In this document: positions 52,574 through 61,796 of the stretch, in pieces
Numbering within the stretch: position 1 is the stretch's first letter
Layout of the letters: each line of letters begins with the position of its first letter
Source: JBCBKL01 sp038521825
Lineage (GTDB): Bacteria > Pseudomonadota > Alphaproteobacteria > Rhodobacterales > Rhodobacteraceae
Direction: 5' to 3'
Assembly (NCBI GenBank): GCA_038521825.1
Contig: JBCBKL010000015.1
Coordinates: 1-64,000 of the forward strand
Length of the DNA: 64,000 bases
Notes under the pieces: generated by a model
Databases searched by the model: none
Seen by the model: only the letters and a program-made list of their open reading frames with translations
Told to the model about the DNA's origin: nothing
Position numbers and translations under genes: made by a program

Positions 52574-53967
52574 AGGCCGATTTTGACCCCGGTGCGGTGC
52601 AGGGCAACATCCTGCGCGGGTATCGCCGCAACTATGTGCGCCACCTTATCCTCGAGGTCAAAGATCGTGCCTCGGCCCGCGGCTTTCTGGCAGCCTCTCT
52701 TACTAGAGATAGTGCGGACGTACCCGCAATCACGCCGGATACGACCTGGAAGACAAAGCCTGCCGTGTGTTTCAATATCGGTCTGACTTTCGAGGGGCTG
52801 CGGGCTTTCGGCGTCGCATCACAGCATCTCGAAACATTCCCGACCGAGTTCGTCCAGGGCATGGTGCGGCGCGCCACAAAGATCGGCGATTTCGGCGAAA
52901 GCGCGCCGGAGCATTGGCCGGCACCCTTTGACACACCGGGCCGTGTGCACATGATCGCCTCGATCCATTCGGATGACGAAAGTGCTCTCGACGTGGTCGA
53001 GGGCCAAATCTCACGCGCCTTCACCGTGATTGGTGTGCGCGACGGCCGCAACCTGCCCGAAGGGAAGGTCTTTTTCGGTTACACCGACGGGATCTCTCAG
53101 CCCCGGTTTCAGCATATCGTCGACCCTGAAATGGAAGGGGTGGATGAGCCCATTGATCCACTCGGCACAGCGCTTTTGGGCCATCCAACACGCGACGAGG
53201 GCGTGACATTCCGCGTGCCGACGCCGCATGATCTGGGGTTCAACGGGTCATTTAACGCGTTTCGGGTCTTGGCGCAGGACGCTGCGGGTTTCGAAGCGTA
53301 TCTCGACAGCGCGGCGACTGAGGTGATGGCGCATCCCGCTGCCGCCAAGCTGGTCGATAAGGATAATCTGCACCGGATCGGCGAAGGGCTCGACGTGCAC
53401 GGTGCCTTGCGCGAGGTTGTCGCGGCACAGATGTGCGGGCGCTGGCGAAACGGCGTGCCTTACGAACTGTCGCCTGATTCCCAGTTCCCGGAGACACCTG
53501 TTTCCCTGACCAATTTCGACTATACGCGTCATTCTCGCTGTCCGGCCGGTTCGCACTTGCGACGCGGCAACCCGCGGGGTGGTCCGATTGTCCAGCGTAT
53601 CGCGAACTACTCGCGGCGGCTGATCCGGCGCGGCATGTCCTATGGTCCGGATTTCGATCCGGCGAACCCGGACGCGGCAGAACGGGGGCTGTTGGGCAAT
53701 TTCATAGGGGCAAACATCGGCGCGCAGTTTGAGGCGGTGATGTGCGACTGGATCAACCTTGGCCTGCAGGATCCGACGATCACGGGCGCGAGCGATCCTT
53801 TGCTGGGCGCCAACGCGCCCGAGACGAGCTGGTTTGACTTGACGGTTCCGGGCGGGCCGCCTTTGCGGTTGCGGGGTATTCCGCGCTTCATCACATCCCG
53901 CGGGGGGGCCTATACGTTTTTGCCCAGCATGGCTGCGATCCGGTACCTGTCCAAGCTGACAGGCTAA
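52570..53967 (+). CDS. DyP-type peroxidase
   Basis: 465-residue dye-decolorizing heme peroxidase. The conserved GxxDG motif is FGYTDGISQP, with distal Asp173; in most members it is GFxDG. The proximal heme ligand is His329 in RCPAGSHLRRGNPR, followed by RRGMSYGP, which is part of the C/D-type pattern. It probably oxidises phenolic or other substrates with peroxide in the cytoplasm, since there is no Tat signal and no encapsulin targeting tail. The GTG 52570 start overlaps the preceding stop in GTGA and follows GGAGAGG; a TTG one codon upstream is possible. Confidence 0.88.
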   Translation: MKADFDPGAVQGNILRGYRRNYVRHLILEVKDRASARGFLAASLTRDSADVPAITPDTTWKTKPAVCFNIGLTFEGLRAFGVASQHLETFPTEFVQGMVRRATKIGDFGESAPEHWPAPFDTPGRVHMIASIHSDDESALDVVEGQISRAFTVIGVRDGRNLPEGKVFFGYTDGISQPRFQHIVDPEMEGVDEPIDPLGTALLGHPTRDEGVTFRVPTPHDLGFNGSFNAFRVLAQDAAGFEAYLDSAATEVMAHPAAAKLVDKDNLHRIGEGLDVHGALREVVAAQMCGRWRNGVPYELSPDSQFPETPVSLTNFDYTRHSRCPAGSHLRRGNPRGGPIVQRIANYSRRLIRRGMSYGPDFDPANPDAAERGLLGNFIGANIGAQFEAVMCDWINLGLQDPTITGASDPLLGANAPETSWFDLTVPGGPPLRLRGIPRFITSRGGAYTFLPSMAAIRYLSKLTG

Positions 53968-53977
53968 GCAGCCCCGA

Positions 53978-56900
53978 TCAGGCGGCCAAGTCTGCCAAGG
54001 CCGCTTCGATCCGGGCCAGCATTGGCGACTGCCCGGCCGAAGCCACGGTTTGCCGGGCGAGGGTCAGATGTTTCTTGGCCAGTGCGTTCCTTTTCCTGGC
54101 CTTGTAGAGAAGACCCATCATCATGTCGCAACGGGCAATATAGTGGCCGTTCTCGTCAAATTGGGGGTTCTGACGAACCTGTTCGATCATCGACGTAAGC
54201 CGCTTTTGACCTGAAAACACCACCCGCCCAATGGCCCCGATGTTCCGCAGCAAAGCAATGGGAGACGCGCCACCTTCACCGATCAGGATGGCGAGATACA
54301 TCTCACAAAGAAAGAGGCGGGCCCAGTCGGCTGCGATGCGGCTTCCTTCGGCGTCACGCCGATTTATGGCACCTTCTATCTGATCTAACCCCCTGGCAAT
54401 CTGCCCCTTCATCGCATAGGCGACGCCCAACATCGTTTCGGGCCCCGCTGTAAACAATCCAAGACCCCTTGCGCCGTATTCGTCGATATGCCGCTCGACC
54501 GTCTCCAGCGCACCGGCCATCTCCAACGGCACAAGGGAACTCACGCGGGCGGCCTCGGCGATGGCCAGTTCGAATTCTACCCTCGAGGCCTCGCGCGCAT
54601 CTTCGGCCATCTTCAGAGCCAAGGCGTGATCGTCTGTCACCATGGCGATCAGGGCTTTCATCGCGGTCCCGTACCCCAGCGATCGGGGATCGCTCCGAGA
54701 GGTGCCGAAGTCGATCATCTTGTCGGCGGTGGCGTTTGCCCCCGTGACGCGGCCCCGGGTTAGCTCGTTCCAGCCAACCGTCGCGAGATGGAAGTTCTGA
54801 ATATAGGCATCTTCGAATGTGTCGAGGAGGCCCTCGATCTCTTTCGTCTTGGCCTCGAAGGCCGCATTCGAAATGGGGGCGTGGTAGATAGAGACCGAAA
54901 GCTCGTTGACCATCGCATAGGCTTTGCTCTTTGGATCACCTAGACGTTCAGACATGGCGGTCAGGTCCTGCTGAACCCCATACGCCTCAAGGTACTTTCC
55001 GCCGCATACGAGGCAAGATACGTAATGGTGCAGAAAAAGGACGTGGTTGCGGCTGTCGCCCATGCGTTCAAGGATCGGCCGGACGTTTTCAACGCGTTCG
55101 ATGAAGTCGGTGACCCGCAGGGAAATGTTTGAGCAGAGAGCGAAATCCGCGATGAGCGCGGCGAACTGGATGTCCGTCGCGCAACTCGGATCGTTCCGAT
55201 AGAGGTCAAGCGCCGAAACAAAGTAACGGTTGGCCTCGTCCAGCGAATAGGTGCCGAGGCTCTTTGCCCCAGCCATTGCGTTGTAGGTGAACGCCCCATC
55301 CGCGCGATCGGTATGCCCAAAGTGATGGGCCAGGGTTTCGGCGACTTCTTCCAGCTGGTTGGAATTGCGGACTTCCAGGGCGTGCGCCGTTGCGAGGTGC
55401 AACGCTGCGCGACGGGTCGTAACCAAGCTCTGATAGACGGAGTCGCGCAGCAGCACGTGTTTAAAGGTGTAATCCGACGAGTTCGCCTCGCGAAGAAGGA
55501 TGTCCAACGCCTGCAGTCGCTGCAGACCTGCGCCAACGTCGTCTGGGCGTCCGACCACTTGTGACAGTAGGCCCGGGTCGAACCGGCGGCCGATCACTGA
55601 CGCGGCCTGCAAAAGTTCCCGATCCTGCGGGTCCAGCCGTTCTGTTCTGGCGGCCAGCAAGTCGAGCATACTGGCTGGCAAGGCGTGCTCGCCCAAGTCG
55701 GCATCGAAACTGGCTTCACCCCCATCGATACGCAAAGCGCCCTCGTCGAGAAGGAAACTCAGGATTTCTTCGCCGAAGAGCGGATTGCCCCCGGCGCGTT
55801 CGGTCAATTGCCGCGACAACGCTTCGGGTAACGTATTGATGGACAGACGGCCGAGTGCGAGATGCTCGATATCTTCTGCGGCGAGGGGGGCGAGTGGAAT
55901 CGTTTCGACCGCAGGCTGTCTTAGCCATCTCGGTTTATATTCGGGCCGGCGGGTCAGGATTATCATCAAGTTTGACGGTTCGCCCGCCTCAACCAGTGCG
56001 CTCAGAAGACCCTCGGTTGCGCTGTCGATCCAATGCGCATCCTCTAGCACGAGGATCATCTTGTGCTGTTCACACGTCTTTTGAAGCAGCTTGGGCAGCA
56101 ACGTCCGGGTACGCAGGCCGATCAGAACGCCGTCAAGACTGTCGAGCGCAGCGTTTTGCGAACTCTGCCCCAAGAGATTGAGAAGTAGGGCAAGGTTTTC
56201 TTCATTGTTCAGATCTGACCGCGCCAACCCCTTATCGATCTTGCGGGCGATTTCCGACGGGTCGTCGGCGTCCCGAATGTTGAAAGACGACCGAACCATT
56301 TCCAGAATCGGCAGAAACGGGGCCAGCTGACCATCTGCCGAGCACTGTCCGACGACGACAGTCGCTTCATCCTCCGGCACATGCAGAAGAAATTCGAATA
56401 CGAGCCGTGTCTTGCCAAGGCCGGGCTCACCGACCAGATCGACCAGCGCAAGATCATCATTCGCCCGGGCCAAGGCAGCGGAAAGGCGGCGAAGCTCGGT
56501 CATGCGCCCGACATAACCGCTCAAACCCTGAGCCAAAGACGCATCGAAGCGGGTCGCGTTCTTGCGGATGGCCTGAAGTGTCCAGAGTTTACGCGGTTTG
56601 CTGAACCCCTTGATGGCGTATTCGCCGGCAAAGCTCACCTCGGCCAGCCATTCGACAAGGCGCCGGGTCGCGTCGCAAATGAGGCAACCGCCGGGCGGGG
56701 CGAGGCTCTCGATGCGGGACGCAAGGTTGACCGTGCTGCCGAATGCCGTTGCCGGGCTTCCTTCGCCGGCCACGGCTGCAACGAGCGCAGTTCCGGAACT
56801 TACGCCCACGCGCACACTGGGCCGTACACCGAAACGAGCCTCAAAGTCTTCTGCAGCTTCCGCGAAGGCCGCGTTGATCTCGAGGGCCGCCCGGCAGGCA

Positions 56901-57166
56901 CGCAGTGCGCCATTCTCCAGTGCCTCGCGTACGCCGAACAGGGCCATGATGCCGTCGCCCGCGAAATCGCGGGTCGTGCCGCCATACCGGTCAATGGTTT
57001 GAGAAAGGATTCCGTAGGCTTTGCGGACAAAGTCGAGCGTTTTCTCTTCGCCCAGTTCAGCCGAAATAGCCGTGTAGCCGGCGATATCGGCGAACAGAAC
57101 CGAAACCTGACGGCGCTCGCCCGGGTCGGGTTGCGCCGAAGATGTGCTCGCTAGGTCCTCGATCAT
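53978..57166 (-). CDS. cyclase-AAA ATPase-TPR regulator
   Basis: 1062-residue protein. An N-terminal class III cyclase-like domain (residues 18-190) has the metal Asp27 in LFADIAGYT and Asp71 in GDG, with Asn147 and Arg151 in STVNLASRIE, but the substrate-specifying Lys position is Asp67 (DFAGDG), so ATP may not be the natural substrate. Next is an AAA-type ATPase with Walker A GEPGLGKT at 246-253 and a long TPR-like helical C-terminus. This is the layout of large bacterial cyclase-ATPase regulators. It converges on the DyP gene with a 10-base gap; a functional tie is not shown. Confidence 0.85.
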   Translation of the reverse strand: MIEDLASTSSAQPDPGERRQVSVLFADIAGYTAISAELGEEKTLDFVRKAYGILSQTIDRYGGTTRDFAGDGIMALFGVREALENGALRACRAALEINAAFAEAAEDFEARFGVRPSVRVGVSSGTALVAAVAGEGSPATAFGSTVNLASRIESLAPPGGCLICDATRRLVEWLAEVSFAGEYAIKGFSKPRKLWTLQAIRKNATRFDASLAQGLSGYVGRMTELRRLSAALARANDDLALVDLVGEPGLGKTRLVFEFLLHVPEDEATVVVGQCSADGQLAPFLPILEMVRSSFNIRDADDPSEIARKIDKGLARSDLNNEENLALLLNLLGQSSQNAALDSLDGVLIGLRTRTLLPKLLQKTCEQHKMILVLEDAHWIDSATEGLLSALVEAGEPSNLMIILTRRPEYKPRWLRQPAVETIPLAPLAAEDIEHLALGRLSINTLPEALSRQLTERAGGNPLFGEEILSFLLDEGALRIDGGEASFDADLGEHALPASMLDLLAARTERLDPQDRELLQAASVIGRRFDPGLLSQVVGRPDDVGAGLQRLQALDILLREANSSDYTFKHVLLRDSVYQSLVTTRRAALHLATAHALEVRNSNQLEEVAETLAHHFGHTDRADGAFTYNAMAGAKSLGTYSLDEANRYFVSALDLYRNDPSCATDIQFAALIADFALCSNISLRVTDFIERVENVRPILERMGDSRNHVLFLHHYVSCLVCGGKYLEAYGVQQDLTAMSERLGDPKSKAYAMVNELSVSIYHAPISNAAFEAKTKEIEGLLDTFEDAYIQNFHLATVGWNELTRGRVTGANATADKMIDFGTSRSDPRSLGYGTAMKALIAMVTDDHALALKMAEDAREASRVEFELAIAEAARVSSLVPLEMAGALETVERHIDEYGARGLGLFTAGPETMLGVAYAMKGQIARGLDQIEGAINRRDAEGSRIAADWARLFLCEMYLAILIGEGGASPIALLRNIGAIGRVVFSGQKRLTSMIEQVRQNPQFDENGHYIARCDMMMGLLYKARKRNALAKKHLTLARQTVASAGQSPMLARIEAALADLAA

Positions 57167-57318
57167 GAGAAGGCTGATTTGCCACCTTACTGTCTCGCCG
57201 CCGACCTACAGCGTAAGCTGTAAGAACGATTGGGTCAAAGTGCGGATATTCGGGGGCGTTTTCGGACCGGACGCTGCACCAAAATAGAGGTTACTGGGGC
57301 GTAGACAGCGACAGTGGG

Positions 57319-58242
57319 TCAGGCGCTGTAGGCCAACTTCAGGCCGGGGCGTGGCCAACGGGTCTTGTAGATCTTGCCCGTGCTCGACGCTGTGATCCAC
57401 AGGTCGCGCATATCGCTGCCACCAAAGCACATGTTGGTGGTGAAGAGGTCGGGTATTGCGACATGCTCGGTCGAGCCATCAGGGCTGAAGACCGTGATCC
57501 CACCGTTGAAAAGGGTCCCGACAAGGACGCGGCCACTTTCTTCGACCTTGAGACTGTCGAGCCATTGATACCCCGGCAGGGTTTGCACGACATTCCCGGG
57601 CATGCCGGGCATCGGCCCGGGTTTGACCGTGCCGGGCCCGGTAATCTCCATGGCCCAAAGCCTGCCGAAAACCGTGTCCGAGACATAGACAGTCTTGCCA
57701 TCGGGCGAGAGGCCAACACCGTTCGGCATCGGGATCGTCGCGGCCTTGATCAGTGTGTTTCCGTCGATGCTGGCATAATAGAGGCCGCCGTAGCGCGTGG
57801 AGGTTTCGTCTTGGATACCGGTATCCGTGAACCAGAAGCCGCCAGACTTGTCGAACACGATATCATCCGGAGCAATCAGGCGCTGGCCCCCATAGCTGTC
57901 AAAGAGCTGCGTAACCTTTCCCGTCGCAAGATCAATGCGGTGCACAGAACCGCCTTTGTAATGCGGTCGGATCGGCGCGGGCACTGTGATTTCGTCCGGG
58001 CCGAACGGCACGAAGCTATAGACCCCGCCATTGTTGCAAACATAGGCCGCGCCATCGGGTCCGATAGCGACACCGTTTGGTCCACCGGGGATTTCGGCCA
58101 CGACGCTGAGTGAGCCATCGGCACCCAGCCTGGCGAGTGTCTGCTCCTTGATATCGACGAACAGCAAAGAGCCGTCCCGCATTGCAACCGGACCCTCTGG
58201 GAAGCCCAGGCCGCTGCAAACCTCTTCCAGTTTCAAAGACAT
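57319..58242 (-). CDS. SMP-30/gluconolactonase-like hydrolase
   Basis: 307-residue beta-propeller protein. Metal-site and family motifs are LGFPEGPVAMRDGSLLFVDI (with Glu), GGPNGVAIGPDGAAYVCNNGG, APDDIVFDKSGGFWFTD and PNGVGLSPDGKTVYVSDT. It hydrolyses lactones, and the substrate may be a sugar lactone. ATG 58242 follows GGGAG; upstream codons are not protein-like. Divergent from the LysR gene that precedes the polyamine cluster. Whether it is linked to polyamine use is not clear. Confidence 0.83.
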   Translation of the reverse strand: MSLKLEEVCSGLGFPEGPVAMRDGSLLFVDIKEQTLARLGADGSLSVVAEIPGGPNGVAIGPDGAAYVCNNGGVYSFVPFGPDEITVPAPIRPHYKGGSVHRIDLATGKVTQLFDSYGGQRLIAPDDIVFDKSGGFWFTDTGIQDETSTRYGGLYYASIDGNTLIKAATIPMPNGVGLSPDGKTVYVSDTVFGRLWAMEITGPGTVKPGPMPGMPGNVVQTLPGYQWLDSLKVEESGRVLVGTLFNGGITVFSPDGSTEHVAIPDLFTTNMCFGGSDMRDLWITASSTGKIYKTRWPRPGLKLAYSA

Positions 58243-58578
58243 ATCCCGCTCCCTCGGTTTTGGACCTTCTGCACTGTCCCGCTCTATTGCTGGCGTCCCG
58301 ACCGGGGCAGTCCCCTTGGCTTGGTGCCGAATGTCAATCACACTTGTATAAATCCGCATTTATCACATCGAGATGCGCGGTCCACAATGACCCGTAGCCT
58401 TATCAGCCGATCAAGATGTCTTCAAACCACGGGCCCTGCGCTGAAACCGTGCTTGCGTTTCGTGCTTCGGCTCAGGCTTGGTAACGAAGTCGCTCGAGAG
58501 GATCTTCTCCAGTTTGCTGCTTTGCTGCGTATGTCCTATCTTGCGCCGGCGTATTAGCGGGAAAGTTTCAAAGGCCAT
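58243..58578. promoter_or_regulatory. divergent promoter region of SMP-30 and LysR genes
   Basis: 336 bases without a gene. ATAAAT-CCGC-ATTTAT (58348-58363) is a 6-bp inverted repeat and the nearest candidate operator, about 106 bases upstream of the SMP-30 gene. Confidence 0.4.
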
Positions 58579-59487
58579 ATGTCGTTCACCCTGAAACAGG
58601 CAAGATACTTTGTAGGGGTGGCGGAACATGGGTCTTTCAGTCGGGCCGCCATAGAGCTCGCGATCTCGCAAAGCACCCTGACAGAAGCGATAAAGGAACT
58701 CGAAGGCCATCTGGGTCTCAAGCTGTTCGAGCGACGGAGGCGTGGGGTGGAGGTGACCCATCATGGTCACATCTTTATGCGTCATGCCAAGGCAATCCTG
58801 GCCGAGATTTCGAACGCGGAACTTAGTCTGGCCCGCGAATACATCAATACTGCCGGGCGCCTGAATATCGGTGTGACCTCGTTGACCTCAGGCTATGTGC
58901 TGTCGGACCTTCTGTCTCGATTTCGCCGAGCGCAGCCCGAGATCGAAGTGAGCGCTTTGGAGGACAGCCCCGAATACCTCGAACACCTGTTGGTGGGCGG
59001 CGAGTTGGACGTGTCGGTGATGCTTTTGGATCGCCTGCGCAACCCGGCAGCTTTGAATTCCGAACTGCTTGCGGTCTCGCCGTATCGACTCTGGCTGCCG
59101 CTTGGCCATCCGCTGTCGGCGCTCGAGACCATTTCGCTCGAAGATCTCGCTCACGAAGCGCAGATCGTGCTCGATGTGGACGAGATGCAGGAAGAGGCGG
59201 GGCGGCTGATGTCGAGCTTTCCGGTTAAGCCGCGCATCGCCTTTCGCACACGGTCTGTCGAGGCGGTCAGGTCGCTTGTGGCCAGCGGTGCAGGCGTTTC
59301 GTTCCTGCCGGATCTCGTCTATCGCCCTTGGTCGCTTGAAGGGGACCGGATCGACAGCCGCGATGTCTCGACAAAACTGCCGGTGATACAAGTGGGTCTC
59401 GTCTGGAGGCGTGGCGCAAAAGTCTCCGCGGCCACCAAGTCCTTCCTGTCGGTTGCACAGAGCTTTCACGCGCCGAGACTGCGTTAA
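58579..59487 (+). CDS. LysR-family transcriptional regulator
   Basis: 302-residue regulator with the N-terminal winged helix (FTLKQARYFVGVAEHGSFSRAAIELAISQSTLTEAIKELEGHLGLKLFERRRRGVEVT) and an effector domain. It precedes the transporter genes in the same orientation, with a 17-bp perfect palindrome right after its stop, so it is a likely regulator of the polyamine cluster, with the SMP-30 gene divergent. Ligand unknown. Confidence 0.85.
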   Translation: MSFTLKQARYFVGVAEHGSFSRAAIELAISQSTLTEAIKELEGHLGLKLFERRRRGVEVTHHGHIFMRHAKAILAEISNAELSLAREYINTAGRLNIGVTSLTSGYVLSDLLSRFRRAQPEIEVSALEDSPEYLEHLLVGGELDVSVMLLDRLRNPAALNSELLAVSPYRLWLPLGHPLSALETISLEDLAHEAQIVLDVDEMQEEAGRLMSSFPVKPRIAFRTRSVEAVRSLVASGAGVSFLPDLVYRPWSLEGDRIDSRDVSTKLPVIQVGLVWRRGAKVSAATKSFLSVAQSFHAPRLR

Positions 59488-59489
59488 GA

Positions 59490-59506
59490 TATCGGAGTTT
59501 CCGATA
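59490..59506. promoter_or_regulatory. 17-bp palindrome in front of the polyamine transporter operon
   Basis: TATCGGA-GTT-TCCGATA is a perfect 7-bp inverted repeat 82 bases upstream of the substrate-binding-protein gene. It begins just 2 bases after the LysR stop and is a good operator candidate. Confidence 0.45.
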
Positions 59507-59587
59507 ACATGCTGCGGAAAATTGAATTGGCCTTAGTCACAGCGCTTCGACATGCTCGCCAAAGATACCAAACAGGGAGTTTACGGG

Positions 59588-60751
59588 ATGAAGCGCATTT
59601 TAGATGCAACGGCCTCCTTTGGGGTGGTCGTTGCGATGATCGCACAGCCTCTTGCGGCAGAAATGCTTACCGACCTTGGCGCGGGTGAGGGTCAGCTGAA
59701 TATCGTGGCCTGGCCCGGGTATATCGAGCGCGGCGAGACGGTTGAGGCTTTCGACTGGGTTACCAGCTTTGAAGACGCGACCGGGTGCATGGTCAATGTG
59801 AAAACGGCCAATACCTCGGACGAAATGGTCGCCCTGATGAACGAAGGCGGGTTTGATCTGGTAACCGCATCGGGTGATGCGAGCTTGCGCATGGTGGCAG
59901 GCAAGCGGGTTCAACCGATCAACATCAGCCTTATCCCGAGCTGGAACACGATTGATGATCGGCTCAAGCAGGCGCCCTGGCACTATGTCGACGGGAAGAA
60001 TTATGGCACGCCCTACATGTGGGGCCCGAACGTGCTGATGTATTCGACAGATGTGTTTGGGGACAGTCCGCCGAGGTCGTGGTCGGTCGTATTTGAAGAA
60101 CAAACCTTGCCAGACGGTCAGACCAATGTGGGTAGGGTGCAGGCTTATGACGGCCCGATCCACATCGCGGATGCGGCGATGTACCTGATGACGCACAAGC
60201 CAGAGCTTGGCATCGTCTCACCTTACGAGCTGAATCCTGACCAATATGCTGCTGCGCTTGATCTTCTGCGCGAACAGCGCAAGCTGGTCAGCCGGTACTG
60301 GCACGACGCCTTCATTCAAATCGACGATTTCAAGAACGAAGGTATGGCGGCCTCTGGATCCTGGCCGTTCCAGGTGAACCTCCTGCAAGGGGACGAAGCT
60401 CCGATCGCAAGTGTCATTCCGGAAGAAGGCGTGACGGGCTGGGCCGACACCACGATGATGCATGTCGACAGCGAGAACCCCAACTGCGCCTACATGTGGA
60501 TGGAACACACGCTGTCATCCAACCTGATGTCGGACCTGTCGGTCTGGTTCGGCGCGAACCCGGCTGTCCCAGCGGCCTGCACTGACGGACGCGGAATGCA
60601 GACGGCTGAGGGTTGCACAAAGAACGGCTTTGACGACTTTGATAAGGTCCGCTTCTGGACGACGCCGGTCACCAGCTGCCAAAGCCAGAGCGAGTGCGTG
60701 CCGTATTACCGCTGGGTCTCTGACTATATTGGCGTCATTGGTGGACGGTGA
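59588..60751 (+). CDS. polyamine ABC transporter substrate-binding protein (PotD/PotF-like)
   Basis: 387-residue periplasmic protein with signal peptide (MKRILDATASFGVVVAMIAQPLAAE) and the NIVAWPGYIERG start of the mature domain, followed by GFDLVTASGDASLRMVAGKRVQPIN, typical of spermidine/putrescine-binding proteins. Several cysteines near the C-terminus (CTDGRGMQTAEGC, CQSQSEC) are unusual. ATG follows AGGGAG. The ATPase and two permease genes follow directly, so it is the binding protein of the Pot-type importer. Confidence 0.85.
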   Translation: MKRILDATASFGVVVAMIAQPLAAEMLTDLGAGEGQLNIVAWPGYIERGETVEAFDWVTSFEDATGCMVNVKTANTSDEMVALMNEGGFDLVTASGDASLRMVAGKRVQPINISLIPSWNTIDDRLKQAPWHYVDGKNYGTPYMWGPNVLMYSTDVFGDSPPRSWSVVFEEQTLPDGQTNVGRVQAYDGPIHIADAAMYLMTHKPELGIVSPYELNPDQYAAALDLLREQRKLVSRYWHDAFIQIDDFKNEGMAASGSWPFQVNLLQGDEAPIASVIPEEGVTGWADTTMMHVDSENPNCAYMWMEHTLSSNLMSDLSVWFGANPAVPAACTDGRGMQTAEGCTKNGFDDFDKVRFWTTPVTSCQSQSECVPYYRWVSDYIGVIGGR

Positions 60752-60806
60752 TCCGATAACCGGATTGCGTGGTGCCCAAGGCGTCGCGCAAGACGGCAAG
60801 CACGGC

Positions 60807-61796
60807 ATGGCCGCAGCAATCAGGTTTGATGGCGTGTCGCGCCATTTCGGGTCGGTGCGTGCAGTGGATGCTGTGGATTTGACCATCGGAACGGGAGAGT
60901 TTTTCGCGCTTTTGGGGCCGTCCGGTTCGGGCAAGACAACGTGCCTGCGCCTGATCGCCGGTTTCGAGCAGCCGACGGCTGGCAGGATCACGATCTTTGA
61001 CGAGGACGCGACAGCGACGCCGCCTTATCGCCGCCCGGTGAATACGGTGTTTCAGGATTATGCCCTGTTTCCGCACCTGAACGTCCGGGACAACGTGGCC
61101 TATGGCCTGATGGTCCGTGGCGATAAAAAAGTGGCACGCCGATCCGCTGCAGAAGAAGCTTTGTCTCTTGTGGCTCTGGCCGGGTTCGGTGATCGCAAAC
61201 CTTCCGAGCTGTCCGGTGGTCAGCGCCAGCGCGTGGCCTTGGCCCGCGCTCTGATCATGAAGCCCAAGGTGCTGCTGCTCGATGAACCCCTCGGCGCACT
61301 GGATCTCAAGCTGCGCGAACAAATGCAGGGTGAACTCAAGACCCTCCAACGCCGTCTTGGCATCGCCTTTGTCTTTGTAACGCATGACCAGGGCGAAGCG
61401 CTGTCGATGGCGGATCGCGTGGCGGTTTTCAACAACGGGCGGATCCAGCAGGTTGGACGCCCGGAAGATGTCTATGACCGGCCAGAAACGCCCTTCGTCG
61501 CGGATTTTGTCGGATCCTCTAACGTGCTCCCCGCGCACCTGGTGGAACGTCTGGTGGGCCAAAGTGCTCCTGCGTGCCTGCGCCCGGAGGCGATCCGCAT
61601 TGGCGACGGTCCGCTCTCGGGCATCGTGGCCGGGCAGGCTTTTCTTGGCTCCGCAACGCGGGTCGAGTTGATTTGTGAGGATCTGACGATCAAGGTCCTG
61701 ATCCCCAAGGGCGTTCCAGTGCCTGACACCGGGGCGACGGTCTCACTCAACTGGGCGCCCGACGCGTTGCATATCATGAAGCGTGACAATGGCTGA
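60807..61796 (+). CDS. polyamine ABC transporter ATP-binding protein (PotA-like)
   Basis: 329-residue ATPase. Walker A is GPSGSGKTT, the Q-loop is FQDYALFPHLNV, signature LSGGQRQRVALARAL, Walker B VLLLDEPLGALDLK and a His loop THDQGEAL. The C-terminal part has the TOBE-type regulatory domain of the CUT1/PotA group. ATG 60807 chosen; a GTG 64 bases upstream overlaps the binding-protein stop and cannot be ruled out. The downstream permease overlaps this gene's end by about eight bases. Confidence 0.9.
   Translation: MAAAIRFDGVSRHFGSVRAVDAVDLTIGTGEFFALLGPSGSGKTTCLRLIAGFEQPTAGRITIFDEDATATPPYRRPVNTVFQDYALFPHLNVRDNVAYGLMVRGDKKVARRSAAEEALSLVALAGFGDRKPSELSGGQRQRVALARALIMKPKVLLLDEPLGALDLKLREQMQGELKTLQRRLGIAFVFVTHDQGEALSMADRVAVFNNGRIQQVGRPEDVYDRPETPFVADFVGSSNVLPAHLVERLVGQSAPACLRPEAIRIGDGPLSGIVAGQAFLGSATRVELICEDLTIKVLIPKGVPVPDTGATVSLNWAPDALHIMKRDNG

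Noticed and set aside
53978..57166. Plus-strand frames inside the large cyclase-ATPase gene
   Set aside because: All are shadows of a 1062-residue gene with clear domains.
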